Source of the DNA: Streptomyces sp. CA-278952
Lineage (GTDB): Bacteria > Actinomycetota > Actinomycetes > Streptomycetales > Streptomycetaceae
Assembly: GCF_028747205.1 (NCBI RefSeq)
Contig: NZ_CP112880.1
Span: 4,340,001 to 4,404,000 of the forward strand
Length of the DNA stretch: 64,000 nucleotides
Direction: 5' to 3'
Part shown: in pieces, positions 24,356-33,091 of the stretch
Layout: each line of letters begins with the position of its first letter
Position numbering within the stretch: position 1 is the first letter of the stretch
Notes under the pieces: generated by a model
The model's input: the letters and a program-made list of their open reading frames with translations, nothing else
Database searches by the model: none
Told to the model about the DNA's origin: nothing
Translations under genes and position numbers: made by a program

Positions 24356-24829
24356 ATGGCATCACTCAACGTCGGCAATCTCGGTGAGTACCTGCGGGAG
24401 CAGCGCCGTGCAGCGCAGCTCTCGCTGCGGCAGCTCGCCGATGCGACCGGGGTGTCGAACCCGTATCTCAGCCAGATCGAGCGCGGTCTGCGCAAGCCCA
24501 GCGCGGACGTGCTCCAGCAGGTCGCCAAGGCGCTGCGGATCTCGGCCGAGACCCTGTACGTACGTGCGGGGATCCTCGACGAGCGGGAGCGGGAGGAGCT
24601 GGAGACGCGGGCGGTCATTCTGGCCGATCCGTCGATCAACGAGCGGCAGAAGAACGTGCTGCTGCAGATCTACGACTCCTTCCGCCGCGAGAACGGATTC
24701 GTCCCAGGCCCCGGCGCGGACGGGAGAGCGGACGCCGACGCCGACGACGCCGCGGGCGGCGACGCCGGGCCCCGTAACGGCGACGGCGCCGGTGCGGACG
24801 CCACCGAAGACCAAGACCCTCACAGCTGA
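24356..24829 (+). CDS. XRE-family helix-turn-helix regulator (Rv0474-like)
   Basis: A 157-aa protein. The HTH domain covers about residues 8-63 (LGEYLREQRRAAQLSLRQLA; DATGVSNPYLSQIERGLRKP), followed by a helical segment (INERQKNVLLQIYDSFRREN) and a disordered acidic Asp/Gly tail. ATG 24356 fits a leaderless transcript. Upstream regulator, then HbhA-like protein, then DUF2516 protein is the same order as M. tuberculosis Rv0474-Rv0475-Rv0476, so the protein probably controls this locus. The 28-bp palindrome upstream is its likely target. Confidence 0.87.
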   Translation: MASLNVGNLGEYLREQRRAAQLSLRQLADATGVSNPYLSQIERGLRKPSADVLQQVAKALRISAETLYVRAGILDEREREELETRAVILADPSINERQKNVLLQIYDSFRRENGFVPGPGADGRADADADDAAGGDAGPRNGDGAGADATEDQDPHS

Positions 24830-24864
24830 ACAGCTGGTTCTGATGATCCGGGAGGACCACAGTC

Positions 24865-25581
24865 ATGGCCATCACCGATGACCTGCGCAAGACCCTCACC
24901 GACCCCACCCCCCTCTACTTCGCCGCCGGCACGGCCGACCTGGCCGTGCAGCAGGCGCGCAAGGTTCCGGCGCTGATCGAGCAGCTGCGGGCCGAGGCGC
25001 CCGAGCGGATCGACGCGGTGCGCAACACCGACCCCAAGGCCGTGCAGGAGAAGGTGACCACGCAGGCCAAGGAGGCCCAGGCCACCGTGCAGGCGAAGGT
25101 CACCGAGGTGTTCGGTTCGCTCGACGCCGCCGACCTGAAGAAGCTGGGCGAGAGCGCTCAGGACCTGGCGCTCCGCAGTGTGGGCGTGGCCGCCGAGTAC
25201 GCGATCAAGGCCCGGGAGACGTACGAGAAGGTCGCCGAGCACGGCGAGCAGACCGTACGGACCTGGCGCGGGGAGACGGCCGAGGAGATCGTCGAGATCG
25301 CCGCCGTCGTCGAGGCCGAGCCCCAGCCGAAGGCCGCGCCCGCCGCGAGGCCGGCCGCGACCAAGCCCGCGCCCGCCGCGACCAAGCCCGCCGCCCCGGT
25401 GAAGCCGGCCGTGAAGCCTTCCGCGACCAAGGCCGCGCCCTCCGCGACGAAGGCCGCGCCCGCCGCTGCCAAGCCCGTCGCCCCGGTGCAGTCCGCCGAG
25501 GCCAAGGCCGCGCCCGCCAAGAAGGCGCCCGCGCCGCGCAAGCCCGCGGCCAGGAAGACCCCGCCGACCGCCGGAGAGTGA
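24865..25581 (+). CDS. HbhA-like heparin-binding hemagglutinin homologue
   Basis: A 238-aa protein beginning MAITDDLRKTLTDPTPLYFA AGT. An N-terminal helical, coiled-coil-prone region (to about 150) precedes a long Lys/Ala/Pro tail made of AATKPA and KAAPA repeats, the hallmark of mycobacterial HbhA, in which the methylated Lys-rich tail binds heparan sulfate. In free-living streptomycetes the host-adhesion role is unlikely; surface or cell-envelope functions are more plausible. The ribosome-binding site gggagga precedes the ATG at 24865, 35 nt after the XRE gene. Confidence 0.83.
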   Translation: MAITDDLRKTLTDPTPLYFAAGTADLAVQQARKVPALIEQLRAEAPERIDAVRNTDPKAVQEKVTTQAKEAQATVQAKVTEVFGSLDAADLKKLGESAQDLALRSVGVAAEYAIKARETYEKVAEHGEQTVRTWRGETAEEIVEIAAVVEAEPQPKAAPAARPAATKPAPAATKPAAPVKPAVKPSATKAAPSATKAAPAAAKPVAPVQSAEAKAAPAKKAPAPRKPAARKTPPTAGE

Positions 25582-25729
25582 CCCCACGGGTCCTTCCGGG
25601 GTGCGGCGGGGAGCGGTACGCGTGACCGGGGCGCGGGGCGGGCACCTTTACCGGTGGCCGGCTCGTTGTCCCGGTACCTTGGCCTTTCCGGCCGCAGGGC
25701 GTTCATCCACTCACTAGGCGGTACACCCC

Positions 25730-26074
25730 ATGTTGCTCTCAGCGTTCGGCTCGCTCCTCCAGCTGCTCTATCTGGCGATGCTGGTGCTGGCCGTGGTCGC
25801 GTTCGTCTTCGCGGCGACCGCCCGTGAGGACGCCTACCGTGCCGCGGACAAGAAGAAGAAGTCTTTCTGGCTGGTGATCCTCGGTGTCGCCGTCGCCGTG
25901 AACCTGCTGATCCCGATGCTCTTCCTGCAGCTCGCGGGTGTGGTCGCGTCGATCGTGTTCATGGTCGACGTGCGCCCCGCGCTCAAGGCGGTCTCGGGCG
26001 GCGGCGGCGGTGGTGGCCGCAGCGGTGGCTCCAGCAGCGACGGTCCGTACGGTCCTTACAACGGCGGGCGCTGA
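25730..26074 (+). CDS. DUF2516 membrane protein
   Basis: A 114-aa protein with an N-terminal hydrophobic helix (LLQLLYLAMLVLAVVAFVFA), a basic loop (RAADKKKKS), further hydrophobic helices (FWLVILGVAVAVNLLIPMLF; VVASIVFMVDVRPALK) and a Gly/Ser-rich tail. It matches DUF2516 (Rv0476-like). Function unknown, but the family accompanies the HbhA gene. Its last 19 bp overlap the convergent phosphatase gene. Confidence 0.82.
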   Translation: MLLSAFGSLLQLLYLAMLVLAVVAFVFAATAREDAYRAADKKKKSFWLVILGVAVAVNLLIPMLFLQLAGVVASIVFMVDVRPALKAVSGGGGGGGRSGGSSSDGPYGPYNGGR

Positions 26075-27492
26075 GCCCTCGCCGCCCTCACGGACGGGGA
26101 CGGCGGCCGGTCGACGGACGCGGGGTGGGAGCGCGGTGCGCTGCCGCCCCATCGTCGTATCTGCTCCGGGTCGCGGCCCAGCAGCAGGACCGCCACGTCG
26201 TCGGTCAGCTCGCCGCCGTGTCGCTCCCGCACCTCGGCGACCGCCGCCTCCAGCAGCTCCTCGCCCGCCAGCCCCTGTTCCAGCCGGCTGTTGACCATGG
26301 CGACCATGCCGTCCTGGCCGAGCCGCTCGCTGCCGCCGTTGCCCACGCGCCCCTCGATGAGCCCGTCCGTGTACATCATCAGGCTCCAGGCGCCGCCCAG
26401 CTCGACCTGACGGCGCGGCCAGCGGGCCCGCGGCAGCAGCCCCAGGGCCGGGCCGCCGTCCTCGTACGGGAGCAGCCGGGCGGGCAGGCCGTGGCGGGCG
26501 AGCAGCGGTGCGGGATGCCCGGCCAGGCAGAGTCCGGCCCGTCGCCCGTCGGGTGCGATGTCCACGGTGCAGAGCGTCGCGAAGATCTCCTCGCTCTGCC
26601 GCTCGTGCTCCAGCACCTGCTGGAGCGTGGAGAGCAGCTCGTCCCCGCACAGCCCGGCCAGGGTCAGCGCCCGCCAGGCGATCCGCAGCTCGACGCCGAG
26701 CGCCGCCTCGTCCGGGCCGTGTCCGCAGACGTCGCCGATCATCGCGTGCACCGTGCCGTCCGGGGTGCGGACGACGTCGTAGAAGTCGCCGCCGAGGAGG
26801 GCGCGGCTGCGGCCGGGGCGGTAGCGGGCGGCGAAGCTCAGGCCGGAGCCGTCCAGCAGCGGGGTGGGGAGCAGGCCGCGTTCCAGGCGGGCGTTCTCCT
26901 GGGCGTGCAGCCGGGACTCGGTCAGCTGGTGCTGGGCGATGTCGGCGCGCTTGCGCTCCACGGCGTAGCGGATGGCGCGGCTCAGGACGCGCGCGTCCAG
27001 CTCGCCCCGGAAGAGGTAGTCCTGTGCCCCGACCCGGACCGCCTCGGCCGCCAGCTCCGTGTCGTCCTGCGCGGTCAGCGCGAGGACCGCGTGCAGCGGC
27101 GCGATGCGGAGTACGTGGGTGAGGGCCGCCAGCTCGTCGGCCCGCGCGGAGACGGGCTCGGGCAGCTCGGGCAGCTCGGGCTGCGATCCGCCGGACGTGC
27201 CGGTGCCTGCCGTCCCGGCGTCCGTGACGGGCGAGCCGGGGCCGGATCCGCCGCCCGTGAGGGGCAGCGCCAGGTCCAGCAGGATGCAGTCGACGTCGTC
27301 GGTGAGCAGCCGCGCGGCCTCGGTGAGGTTGCGGGCGGTACGGATACGGACGCGGGTCCCGGCCGCTGCCGAGAGTTCGGGGACCGTGATGGTGGTGCCC
27401 GCCGGGTCGTCCTCGATCACCAGCAGGGTGAGGTCGCCGTGTGAGGTCTCCGCAGCGGGAACGGAGCGCTGCTGCGGTACGGGTACGGGCAT
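26056..27492 (-). CDS. Response-regulator serine phosphatase (receiver + PP2C/SpoIIE domain)
   Basis: A 478-aa signalling protein. The N-terminal receiver-like domain (about 18-180) has the phospho-acceptor Asp in DCILLDLALPL and is interrupted by a Gly/Pro insertion; the YLFRGELDARVLSRAIRYAVE segment follows. A linker helix leads to a PP2C-type SpoIIE phosphatase domain (about 220-440) with LGGDFYDVVRT, MIGDVCGHGPDEAALG, MYTDGLIEGR and a terminal TDDVAVLLL, all metal-coordinating motifs intact. Such proteins dephosphorylate anti-anti-sigma factors in partner-switching pathways. It starts at ATG 27492. Confidence 0.88.
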   Translation of the reverse strand: MPVPVPQQRSVPAAETSHGDLTLLVIEDDPAGTTITVPELSAAAGTRVRIRTARNLTEAARLLTDDVDCILLDLALPLTGGGSGPGSPVTDAGTAGTGTSGGSQPELPELPEPVSARADELAALTHVLRIAPLHAVLALTAQDDTELAAEAVRVGAQDYLFRGELDARVLSRAIRYAVERKRADIAQHQLTESRLHAQENARLERGLLPTPLLDGSGLSFAARYRPGRSRALLGGDFYDVVRTPDGTVHAMIGDVCGHGPDEAALGVELRIAWRALTLAGLCGDELLSTLQQVLEHERQSEEIFATLCTVDIAPDGRRAGLCLAGHPAPLLARHGLPARLLPYEDGGPALGLLPRARWPRRQVELGGAWSLMMYTDGLIEGRVGNGGSERLGQDGMVAMVNSRLEQGLAGEELLEAAVAEVRERHGGELTDDVAVLLLGRDPEQIRRWGGSAPRSHPASVDRPPSPSVRAARAQRPPL

Positions 27493-27893
27493 CGGTTCGA
27501 GTTTCCTTCCCTCCCCCCGAGGGCGCGGCGGGTCGACGATCGACGATCCGCCAGTCGGGGACGATAGCGGTCCGCGGTGGGGTAACGGAATGGCGCACCG
27601 GGGCCGGCCCCCGCCGGACGCGCCGTCATAAGCCGCGTCCCGACACGGATCCGGCGCGATGGGCCGCCCTGACGGCGGAGAAGCGCGCATGACAAACATC
27701 ACGCGCCCGCGGGCGGCGGCGTGGCCCCGCTCACGTGGCCCGGCTCCCGGTCTCGGGAGGGCCGCGTCTCCGACCGGGGCGCCCCGGTCCTGCGGTCGTG
27801 CGCAGGGGGCCGGTCCTGCGGTCCTGCGCAGGGGGGCCGGTCCCGCGTATCCGTCCGGTCGCCGTCGGCCTCGGCGTATCTGTCCGGTCGGTC
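27493..27893. other. Intergenic region with GC-rich repeats
   Basis: About 400 nt upstream of the phosphatase gene and downstream of the NlpC/P60 gene. It contains direct repeats ggtcctgcggtcgtgcgcag (about 27787-27840) and a loop-free 18-bp palindrome gaccggggcgccccggtc at 27772-27789. No gene supported. Confidence 0.6.
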
Positions 27894-28976
27894 CTACTTG
27901 TCCGGGCGGACCACGCCGAGGATCTTCATCGAGCCGGCGCCGGCCAGCGTGACGTTGCGGCCGGGGCGCGGGGCGTGGACGATCGAGCCGTCGCCGACGT
28001 ACATCCCGACGTGGCTGGCGTCGGCGTGGTAGATGATCAGGTCGCCGGGGCGCATGTCCTGGATGTCGATACGCGGCAGCAGCCGCCACTGCTCCTGCGA
28101 GGTGCGCGGGATCGTGCGCTTCGCCGCCAGCCACGCCTGCGAGGTCAGCCCCGAGCAGTCGTACGAACCGGGGCCCTCGGCTCCCCAGACGTACGGCTTG
28201 CCTATCTGCGCCGTCGCGAAGGCCACCGCGGCCGCTCCGCCCTCGCTCGCCTCGCCGCTGACGTCCATGACGGGGCCGGAGGAGAGCCAGGCGGTCTGCG
28301 CCCTGTCCGCGGCGTCCCGCTCCAGTTGGCGGAGCCGGTCGCGCTCCTTCTTCTCCAGCTGCGATTCGAGCTTCTCCGCGGCCTTGATCTGGGCGTTGAT
28401 CTTCTTCTTGGCCTTGGCCTGCTTGACCCGGGTCGTCTCCAGCTTTTCCCAGTTGGTGCTGGCGTCCTGGGTGTACGTCTCCAGGTCCTGCTGGGTCTGG
28501 GTCAGATCGGTCAGGAGCGACTTGGACGCCTGCTGACTCTGGCGGACCTGGTTGAGCCCGTCCAGGAACAGCTTCGGGTTGCTGCTCAGGGCCAGCTGCG
28601 CGCCGGGCGGCAGGCCGCCGTTGCGGTACTGCTCGCGGGCCTGGGCCCCGGCCCGGTCCTTCAGGGCGGCGATGCGCGCCTGGCCGTCGACGATCGCCTT
28701 GGCCAGCTTCACGATCTCGCCGGACTGCTTCTCCGTCTGCTCCTCGGCGAGGTTGTACGCGTCCGTCGCCGCGCCCGCCTTCCGGTACAGCGTGTCGATC
28801 TGCTCGCGGACCTTTTCGAGGTCGGCGTTGGAGTAGCGGGGCGGCGAGCCGGCGGAGGCGGACGGGGAGGGCGAGGGCTCCGGGACCGGGGCGGCCATGG
28901 CCTGGCCCGTGGACGTCAGCAGGGCCAGCGCACAGACCAGCGTGATGGCGGCAGTGGCGCGGTGGCGTCGGTTCAC
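27894..28976 (-). CDS. Secreted NlpC/P60 peptidoglycan endopeptidase
   Basis: A 360-aa secreted cell-wall hydrolase. A signal peptide (ITLVCALALLTSTGQAMAAP) is followed by a Ser/Pro linker, a long coiled-coil region (about 60-235; DLEKVREQIDTLYRKAG and AKKKINAQIKAAEKLE) and a C-terminal NlpC/P60 domain with catalytic Cys in GSYDCSGLTSQ, His in ASHVGMYVGD and the third residue in IVHAPRPG. GTG 28976 is chosen because ggagggggagctc lies directly before it; the frame extends 41 codons upstream without signal-peptide logic. Likely a DL-endopeptidase acting in sporulation or growth. Confidence 0.92.
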   Translation of the reverse strand: MNRRHRATAAITLVCALALLTSTGQAMAAPVPEPSPSPSASAGSPPRYSNADLEKVREQIDTLYRKAGAATDAYNLAEEQTEKQSGEIVKLAKAIVDGQARIAALKDRAGAQAREQYRNGGLPPGAQLALSSNPKLFLDGLNQVRQSQQASKSLLTDLTQTQQDLETYTQDASTNWEKLETTRVKQAKAKKKINAQIKAAEKLESQLEKKERDRLRQLERDAADRAQTAWLSSGPVMDVSGEASEGGAAAVAFATAQIGKPYVWGAEGPGSYDCSGLTSQAWLAAKRTIPRTSQEQWRLLPRIDIQDMRPGDLIIYHADASHVGMYVGDGSIVHAPRPGRNVTLAGAGSMKILGVVRPDK

Positions 28977-29310
28977 GAGCTCCCCCTCCGGGTTGTTACT
29001 CCGGGCCCGCCTCCGGGCGAAGGCGACAACGTGCATCTGATTTACCGTCAGTAACTTCTCGGCAACGTCGCGATCGTGCCATGTCGTCCCGTAAAGCAAC
29101 AGGGGCCGACGGTACCTGACGCGGCACCTACCGCCCCCACAGGGCTACTTCGTCACGATGGCCCCCGGCCCGCCTGCCCCGCCCGCTCGGCCTGCCCCCC
29201 GCGCGCTCCACTGCGACCTGCGCCCTCTCCCCTCACTGGGACGAACGATGCCCCTGCGGCGTTCCCGGAGCGGAGGATGTTTGCCCTTCCGGGCAAGGCG
29301 GGGCAAGGCG
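28977..29310. other. Upstream region of the NlpC/P60 gene
   Basis: About 330 nt with no supported gene. I looked for a ydaO/c-di-AMP riboswitch, which precedes some streptomycete wall-hydrolase genes, and did not recognise its conserved core. A small inverted repeat gcccttccgggc lies near 29284. Confidence 0.5.
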
Positions 29311-30096
29311 TCAGTGGCTGTTGGGCCGCAGCGCGTCCCACGGCACGGTGATCTCGCCCTGCCGCCACCGCCGTACCCCGTCCGTCACCGGCCAGTCGGC
29401 CGACACCGTCCGCACCGCCGCGATCCAGCGCTGCCGAGCGCCGAGCGAGGCGTACGGGGAGGCCGTCGCCCAGGCCCGGTCGAAGTCCCGCAGGAACGCG
29501 TGGACCGGCTCCCCCGGAACGTTGCGGTGGATCAGTGCCTTCGGCAGGCGTTCCGCGAGGTCCGAGGGGCGCTCCAGCGAGCCGAGCCGGGTCGCGAAGG
29601 TGACCGTGCGCGGCCCCTCGGGCCCCAGCGCCACCCAGACGTGCCGGCGCCCGATCTCGTCGCAGGTCCCCTCCACCAGGAGCCCGTCGGGCGCGAGGCG
29701 GGAGCGCAGCCGCCCCCAGACCTCGGCGACCTGGTCCTCGTCGTACTGGCGCAGCACGTTCGCCGCCCGGATGAGCAGCGGCCGGGCGTCGAGCGGGACC
29801 TCGAAGCCGCCGTGCACGAAGGTGAGGCCCTCGCGGGCGTACGGCTGCGCGGCGGCGACCCGCTCCGGGTCGATCTCGATGCCCGCCACCACGGTGCGCG
29901 GCTCGGCGGTGCGCAGCCGGTCCAGCAGCTCGACCGCGGTCCAGGGGGCCGCCCCGTAACCGAGGTCGACGGCGACCGGCGTCCCGGCGCGGCGCAGGGC
30001 GGGGCCGTGTGCGTCGGCGATCCAGCGGTCCATGCGGCGCAGCCGGTTCGGGTTGGTGGTCCCGCGGGTGGCGGTGCCGATGGGGCGCTGACGCAT
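29311..30096 (-). CDS. SAM-dependent methyltransferase-like protein
   Basis: A 261-aa class I methyltransferase-like protein. The AdoMet-binding loop is AVDLGYGAAPWTAVELL (about 38-54), followed by VVAGIEIDPERVAAAQPYA (acidic loop) and LIRAANVLRQYDEDQVAEVW (in place of motif IV). ATG 30096 is preceded at 12 nt by TACGCT, predicting a leaderless mRNA. The upstream region is a 33-bp in-frame duplication of the start region, so a longer product from ATG 30129 is possible. It is divergent from mshA. Substrate unknown. Confidence 0.82.
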   Translation of the reverse strand: MRQRPIGTATRGTTNPNRLRRMDRWIADAHGPALRRAGTPVAVDLGYGAAPWTAVELLDRLRTAEPRTVVAGIEIDPERVAAAQPYAREGLTFVHGGFEVPLDARPLLIRAANVLRQYDEDQVAEVWGRLRSRLAPDGLLVEGTCDEIGRRHVWVALGPEGPRTVTFATRLGSLERPSDLAERLPKALIHRNVPGEPVHAFLRDFDRAWATASPYASLGARQRWIAAVRTVSADWPVTDGVRRWRQGEITVPWDALRPNSH

Positions 30097-30151
30097 GGGT
30101 CGAGCGTATGCGACGGGGCGCCGGCGCATGGGTCGAGCGTGTGCGACGGGC
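30092..30151 (-). repeat. 33-bp duplication of a leaderless start region
   Basis: cgcatgggtcgagcgt and then (a/g)tgcgacggg occurs at 30092 and again at 30125, offset 33 bp. In the copy nearer the gene the reverse strand gives TACGCT-n6-ATG; in the distal copy the hexamer is CACGCT. Both ATGs are in the same frame. Confidence 0.8.
30103..30108 (-). promoter_or_regulatory. -10 element of the methyltransferase gene
   Basis: TACGCT on the reverse strand, 12 nt before ATG 30096. Confidence 0.5.
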
Positions 30152-30319
30152 CGGGGCGCGGTGGCTGCCCGGACGTCCCGCCGTCGCCGCGCGACGCGCC
30201 GTCCGGCAAGGCAATGATTTGGCAAAGTGGAAATGAAAGACGGGATTCCACTGTTCTCGACCTTCGGAGGACCCCCGTGCCCTCCGGTCAGCATGCCCCG
30301 ATCGAGGAGGACCGACGAG

Positions 30320-31711
30320 GTGAGCCAGTACGTCTCCCGGCTCGGCTCCACGCGCACGGCCGCGCGCCTCAGGTTTCCCGGAGGCTTCTCCGGGGCCTCC
30401 CGCAAGCCCCGTCGCATCGCGATGCTCTCCGTGCACACGTCCCCGCTCCACCAGCCCGGCACGGGCGACGCGGGCGGGATGAACGTCTACATCGTCGAAC
30501 TGGCCAAGCGCCTCGCCGCGATCAACATCGAGGTCGAGATATTCACCCGGGCCACCACCGGCTCGCTGCCCCCCGCGGTCGAGCTGGCGCCCGGCGTCCT
30601 GGTCCGGCACGTCGACGCCGGCCCGTACGAGGGTCTCGCCAAGGAGGAGCTGCCCGCCCAGCTCTGCGCCTTCACGCACGGCGTGATGCAGGCCTGGGCC
30701 GGTCAGCGCCCCGGCTACTACGACCTCGTGCACTCCCACTACTGGCTCTCCGGCCAGGTCGGCTGGCTCGCCGCCCAGCGCTGGGGCGTCCCGCTCGTGC
30801 ACGCCATGCACACCATGGCCAAGGTCAAGAACGCCGCGCTCGCCGAGGGGGACACCCCCGAGCCGGCCGCCCGGGTCATCGGCGAGACCCAGATCGTGAA
30901 CGCCTCCGACCGGCTGATCGCCAACACCGCCGAGGAGGCCGACGAGCTCGTCCGCTTCTACGACGCTGACCCGTCCGCGGTCGCCGTCGTGCACCCCGGC
31001 GTCAATCTGGACCGCTTCCGCCCCTTCCCCAAGGGCTCCGAAGAGCTCCGTCCGAGGGATGCCCCATCCGCCCGCGCCGCCGCGCGGGCCCGGCTCGGGC
31101 TGCCGCAGGACGCGCTGATCCCGCTCTTCGCGGGCCGGATCCAGCCGCTGAAGGCCCCGGACGTGCTGCTGCGCGCCGTGGCGGTGCTCCTGGACCGGGA
31201 CCCGTCCCTGCGGTCCCGCATCCTCGTGCCGGTGGTCGGCGGTCCGAGCGGCAGCGGACTCGCCAAGCCCGAGGGGCTCCAGAAGCTGGCCGCCCGTCTC
31301 GGCATCGCCGACGTCGTACGGTTCCATCCGCCGGTGGGCCAGGACCGGCTCGCCGACTGGTTCCGCGCCGCGTCGGTGCTGGTCATGCCGTCGTACAGCG
31401 AGTCCTTCGGACTGGTCGCGATAGAGGCGCAGGCGACCGGCACCCCCGTGGTCGCCGCGGCCGTGGGCGGGCTGCCGGTGGCGGTGCGCGACGGGGTCGG
31501 CGGCTTTTTGGTGCAGGGGCACGAGCCGGAGGCGTACGCCCGCGCGCTCGAGCGGTTCGCGGACGCGCCGGAGCTGGTCGAGCGGATGGGAGCGGCCGCC
31601 GCGGCGCACGCCCAGTCCTTCGGCTGGGACACGGCCGCCTCGGCGACCGCCGACGTGTACACGGCCGCGCTCTGCGACCACCGCCGCCGGGCCCGGGCGC
31701 ACCACGGCTGA
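30320..31711 (+). CDS. mshA: MshA, D-inositol-3-phosphate glycosyltransferase
   Basis: First committed enzyme of mycothiol biosynthesis: it joins N-acetylglucosamine from UDP-GlcNAc to 1L-myo-inositol 1-phosphate. The 463-aa GT4-family protein has an N-terminal nucleotide-sugar/acceptor domain ([48 protein letters not shown]) and a C-terminal donor domain with the GT4 E-x7-E motif in [19 protein letters not shown] 30320 follows gaggagg at 30304-30310. It is followed by ybjN and, beyond the accessory region, gpmA and phoU/R/P, the order found in mycobacteria. Confidence 0.95.
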   Translation: MSQYVSRLGSTRTAARLRFPGGFSGASRKPRRIAMLSVHTSPLHQPGTGDAGGMNVYIVELAKRLAAINIEVEIFTRATTGSLPPAVELAPGVLVRHVDAGPYEGLAKEELPAQLCAFTHGVMQAWAGQRPGYYDLVHSHYWLSGQVGWLAAQRWGVPLVHAMHTMAKVKNAALAEGDTPEPAARVIGETQIVNASDRLIANTAEEADELVRFYDADPSAVAVVHPGVNLDRFRPFPKGSEELRPRDAPSARAAARARLGLPQDALIPLFAGRIQPLKAPDVLLRAVAVLLDRDPSLRSRILVPVVGGPSGSGLAKPEGLQKLAARLGIADVVRFHPPVGQDRLADWFRAASVLVMPSYSESFGLVAIEAQATGTPVVAAAVGGLPVAVRDGVGGFLVQGHEPEAYARALERFADAPELVERMGAAAAAHAQSFGWDTAASATADVYTAALCDHRRRARAHHG

Positions 31712-31741
31712 GCCCGTCCCGTGCGACCCGGCGCCCTGTCG

Positions 31742-31747
31742 TAGGCT
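31742..31747 (+). promoter_or_regulatory. -10 element of the ybjN-like gene
   Basis: TAGGCT, 12 nt before ATG 31754, in the 42-nt gap after mshA; predicts a leaderless transcript separate from mshA. Confidence 0.5.
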
Positions 31748-31753
31748 CGCAGC

Positions 31754-32266
31754 ATGGCTGACGTACCGGACGAAACCGCAGCGGCCCAGGTCATCGAGGC
31801 GACGCTGAACGATGCCGGGCTCGCATGGGAGAGCCCGGGGCGTGGCAACTACGTCGTGACGCTGCCCGGCACCCGCAAGCTGTCGACGACCTGTTCGCTG
31901 ATCGTCGGCAAGCACTCCCTCTCCCTCAACGCGTTCGTCGTACGGCACCCCGACGAGAACGACGCCGAGGTGCACCGCTGGCTGCTGGAGCGCAACCTCC
32001 GCCTGTTCGGGGTGGGTTACGCGATCGACTCGCTCGGCGACGTCTACCTGGTCGGCAAGCTGCCGCTGTCGGTGGTCACCCCCGAGGAGCTGGACCGGCT
32101 GCTCGGCGTGGTGCTCGAAGCGGCGGACGGGGCGTTCAACACCCTCCTGGAGCTCGGTTTCGCGAGCTCGATCCGCAAGGAGTACGCGTGGCGGGTGTCA
32201 CGCGGCGAGTCCACCAGGAATCTGGACGCGTTCAGCCATCTGACCCGGCGTCCGTCCAGCAGCTGA
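31754..32266 (+). CDS. YbjN-domain protein (Rv0487-like)
   Basis: A 170-aa soluble protein with the YbjN fold, shared with type III secretion chaperone-like proteins: ATLNDAGLAWESPGRGNYVV, FVVRHPDENDAEVHRWLLER and LPLSVVTPEELDRLLGVVLE. It lies directly after mshA in many actinobacteria. Function not established; YbjN proteins have been linked to stress tolerance and chaperone-like activity. Confidence 0.87.
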   Translation: MADVPDETAAAQVIEATLNDAGLAWESPGRGNYVVTLPGTRKLSTTCSLIVGKHSLSLNAFVVRHPDENDAEVHRWLLERNLRLFGVGYAIDSLGDVYLVGKLPLSVVTPEELDRLLGVVLEAADGAFNTLLELGFASSIRKEYAWRVSRGESTRNLDAFSHLTRRPSSS

Positions 32267-32340
32267 CGGGCCCATCCCTCATCTTCCGTCTTCTCCGGCG
32301 CCTTGAGGCCTGCCGGACGCCGCCGCGACGGACGCGCCTG

Positions 32341-32906
32341 TCAGCCGCCGCGACGGACGGCGTCCAGGGCGCGGACGAGATGAGGCGCGACCGACTCCCA
32401 GGTCTCCTCCGCGGGCGCAGCCGTGCCTCGTCCCCGGCGCTCGGCACGCCGCTGACCTCGTCCCAGGGGCGGCCGGGGCGCGCGGTCATGACCAGGTACG
32501 CGCCGGTCGGCGAGGCCGGGTCCGGTTCGCTGCGGACGACGCGGGGGACAGCGGGGCCGCCGGCCGGCGCGCCGGCGGTGCAGAACGCGACCTCGTTGAC
32601 GAGGAGGTCACGTTCCTACCGCAGGGCGGCAGTGTGCGGCGGGGGCGTCTTGACCACCCAGTCGCGGCCGTCATGGAGCGTGACCCGGGTGACGGTGTTG
32701 TACGTGCCGCCGGTGAGGGTGGCGCGCGAGGCGATGTCGCGTTCACCGACCCCGAGGGCGTCGAGGACGCGGGCGAGCGGCGGGACGGGGACGTGGCCGG
32801 ACAAACGGGTGACGCCCTTTCGTGGGGCGGGAGCGGGGTCGTACGACGGGGCGCACGGCGGGGGAGGACGGCGCGGCAGCACGGCGGGGTTGTACGGAGG
32901 CACCAC
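32341..32906 (-). pseudogene. Broken aminoglycoside-phosphotransferase (APH)-like gene
   Basis: A reverse-strand remnant. The N-terminal part reads GERDIASRATLTGGTYNTVT followed by RVTLHDGRDWVVKTPPP (nucleotide-binding lobe), then an in-frame TAG at 32618-32616 where relatives would have a sense codon. After the stop the same frame goes on ERDLLVNEVAFCTAG and then VVRSEPDPASPTGAYLVMTA and PGRPWDEVSG. Near 32420 the frame breaks and a C-terminal-looking segment PAEETWESVAPHLVRALDAV ends at a TGA (32343-32341). The catalytic loop is deleted, so the gene is inactive. Confidence 0.75.
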
Positions 32907-33091
32907 ACAGTGCGTTCACAGGATGATCACAGCGGAATCACGATCGCCGAAGGGTGCCACTGAACCGGTCATCGCGCACAGGTTCGATCGTAAAGTGTGG
33001 ATCACTGCGACGGCCCGTCCCAGACGGAGCCGAAGTGCCGTACGGGAACAGGGCGGTTGCTTCCGAGCCGGAGATTGCAGGAAGTAGAACC

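Noticed and set aside
27772..27789. 18-bp loop-free palindrome gaccggggcgccccggtc as a terminator
   Set aside because: A hairpin needs a loop of at least three nucleotides; it lies far from any stop codon. It may be a coincidental GC palindrome.
28977..29310. Possible ydaO (c-di-AMP) riboswitch before the NlpC/P60 gene
   Set aside because: The conserved riboswitch core was not found on inspection; only small hairpins are visible.
29153..31975. Reverse-strand 940-codon frame opposite mshA
   Set aside because: Antisense of mshA and its neighbours; no recognisable domain and random-looking composition.
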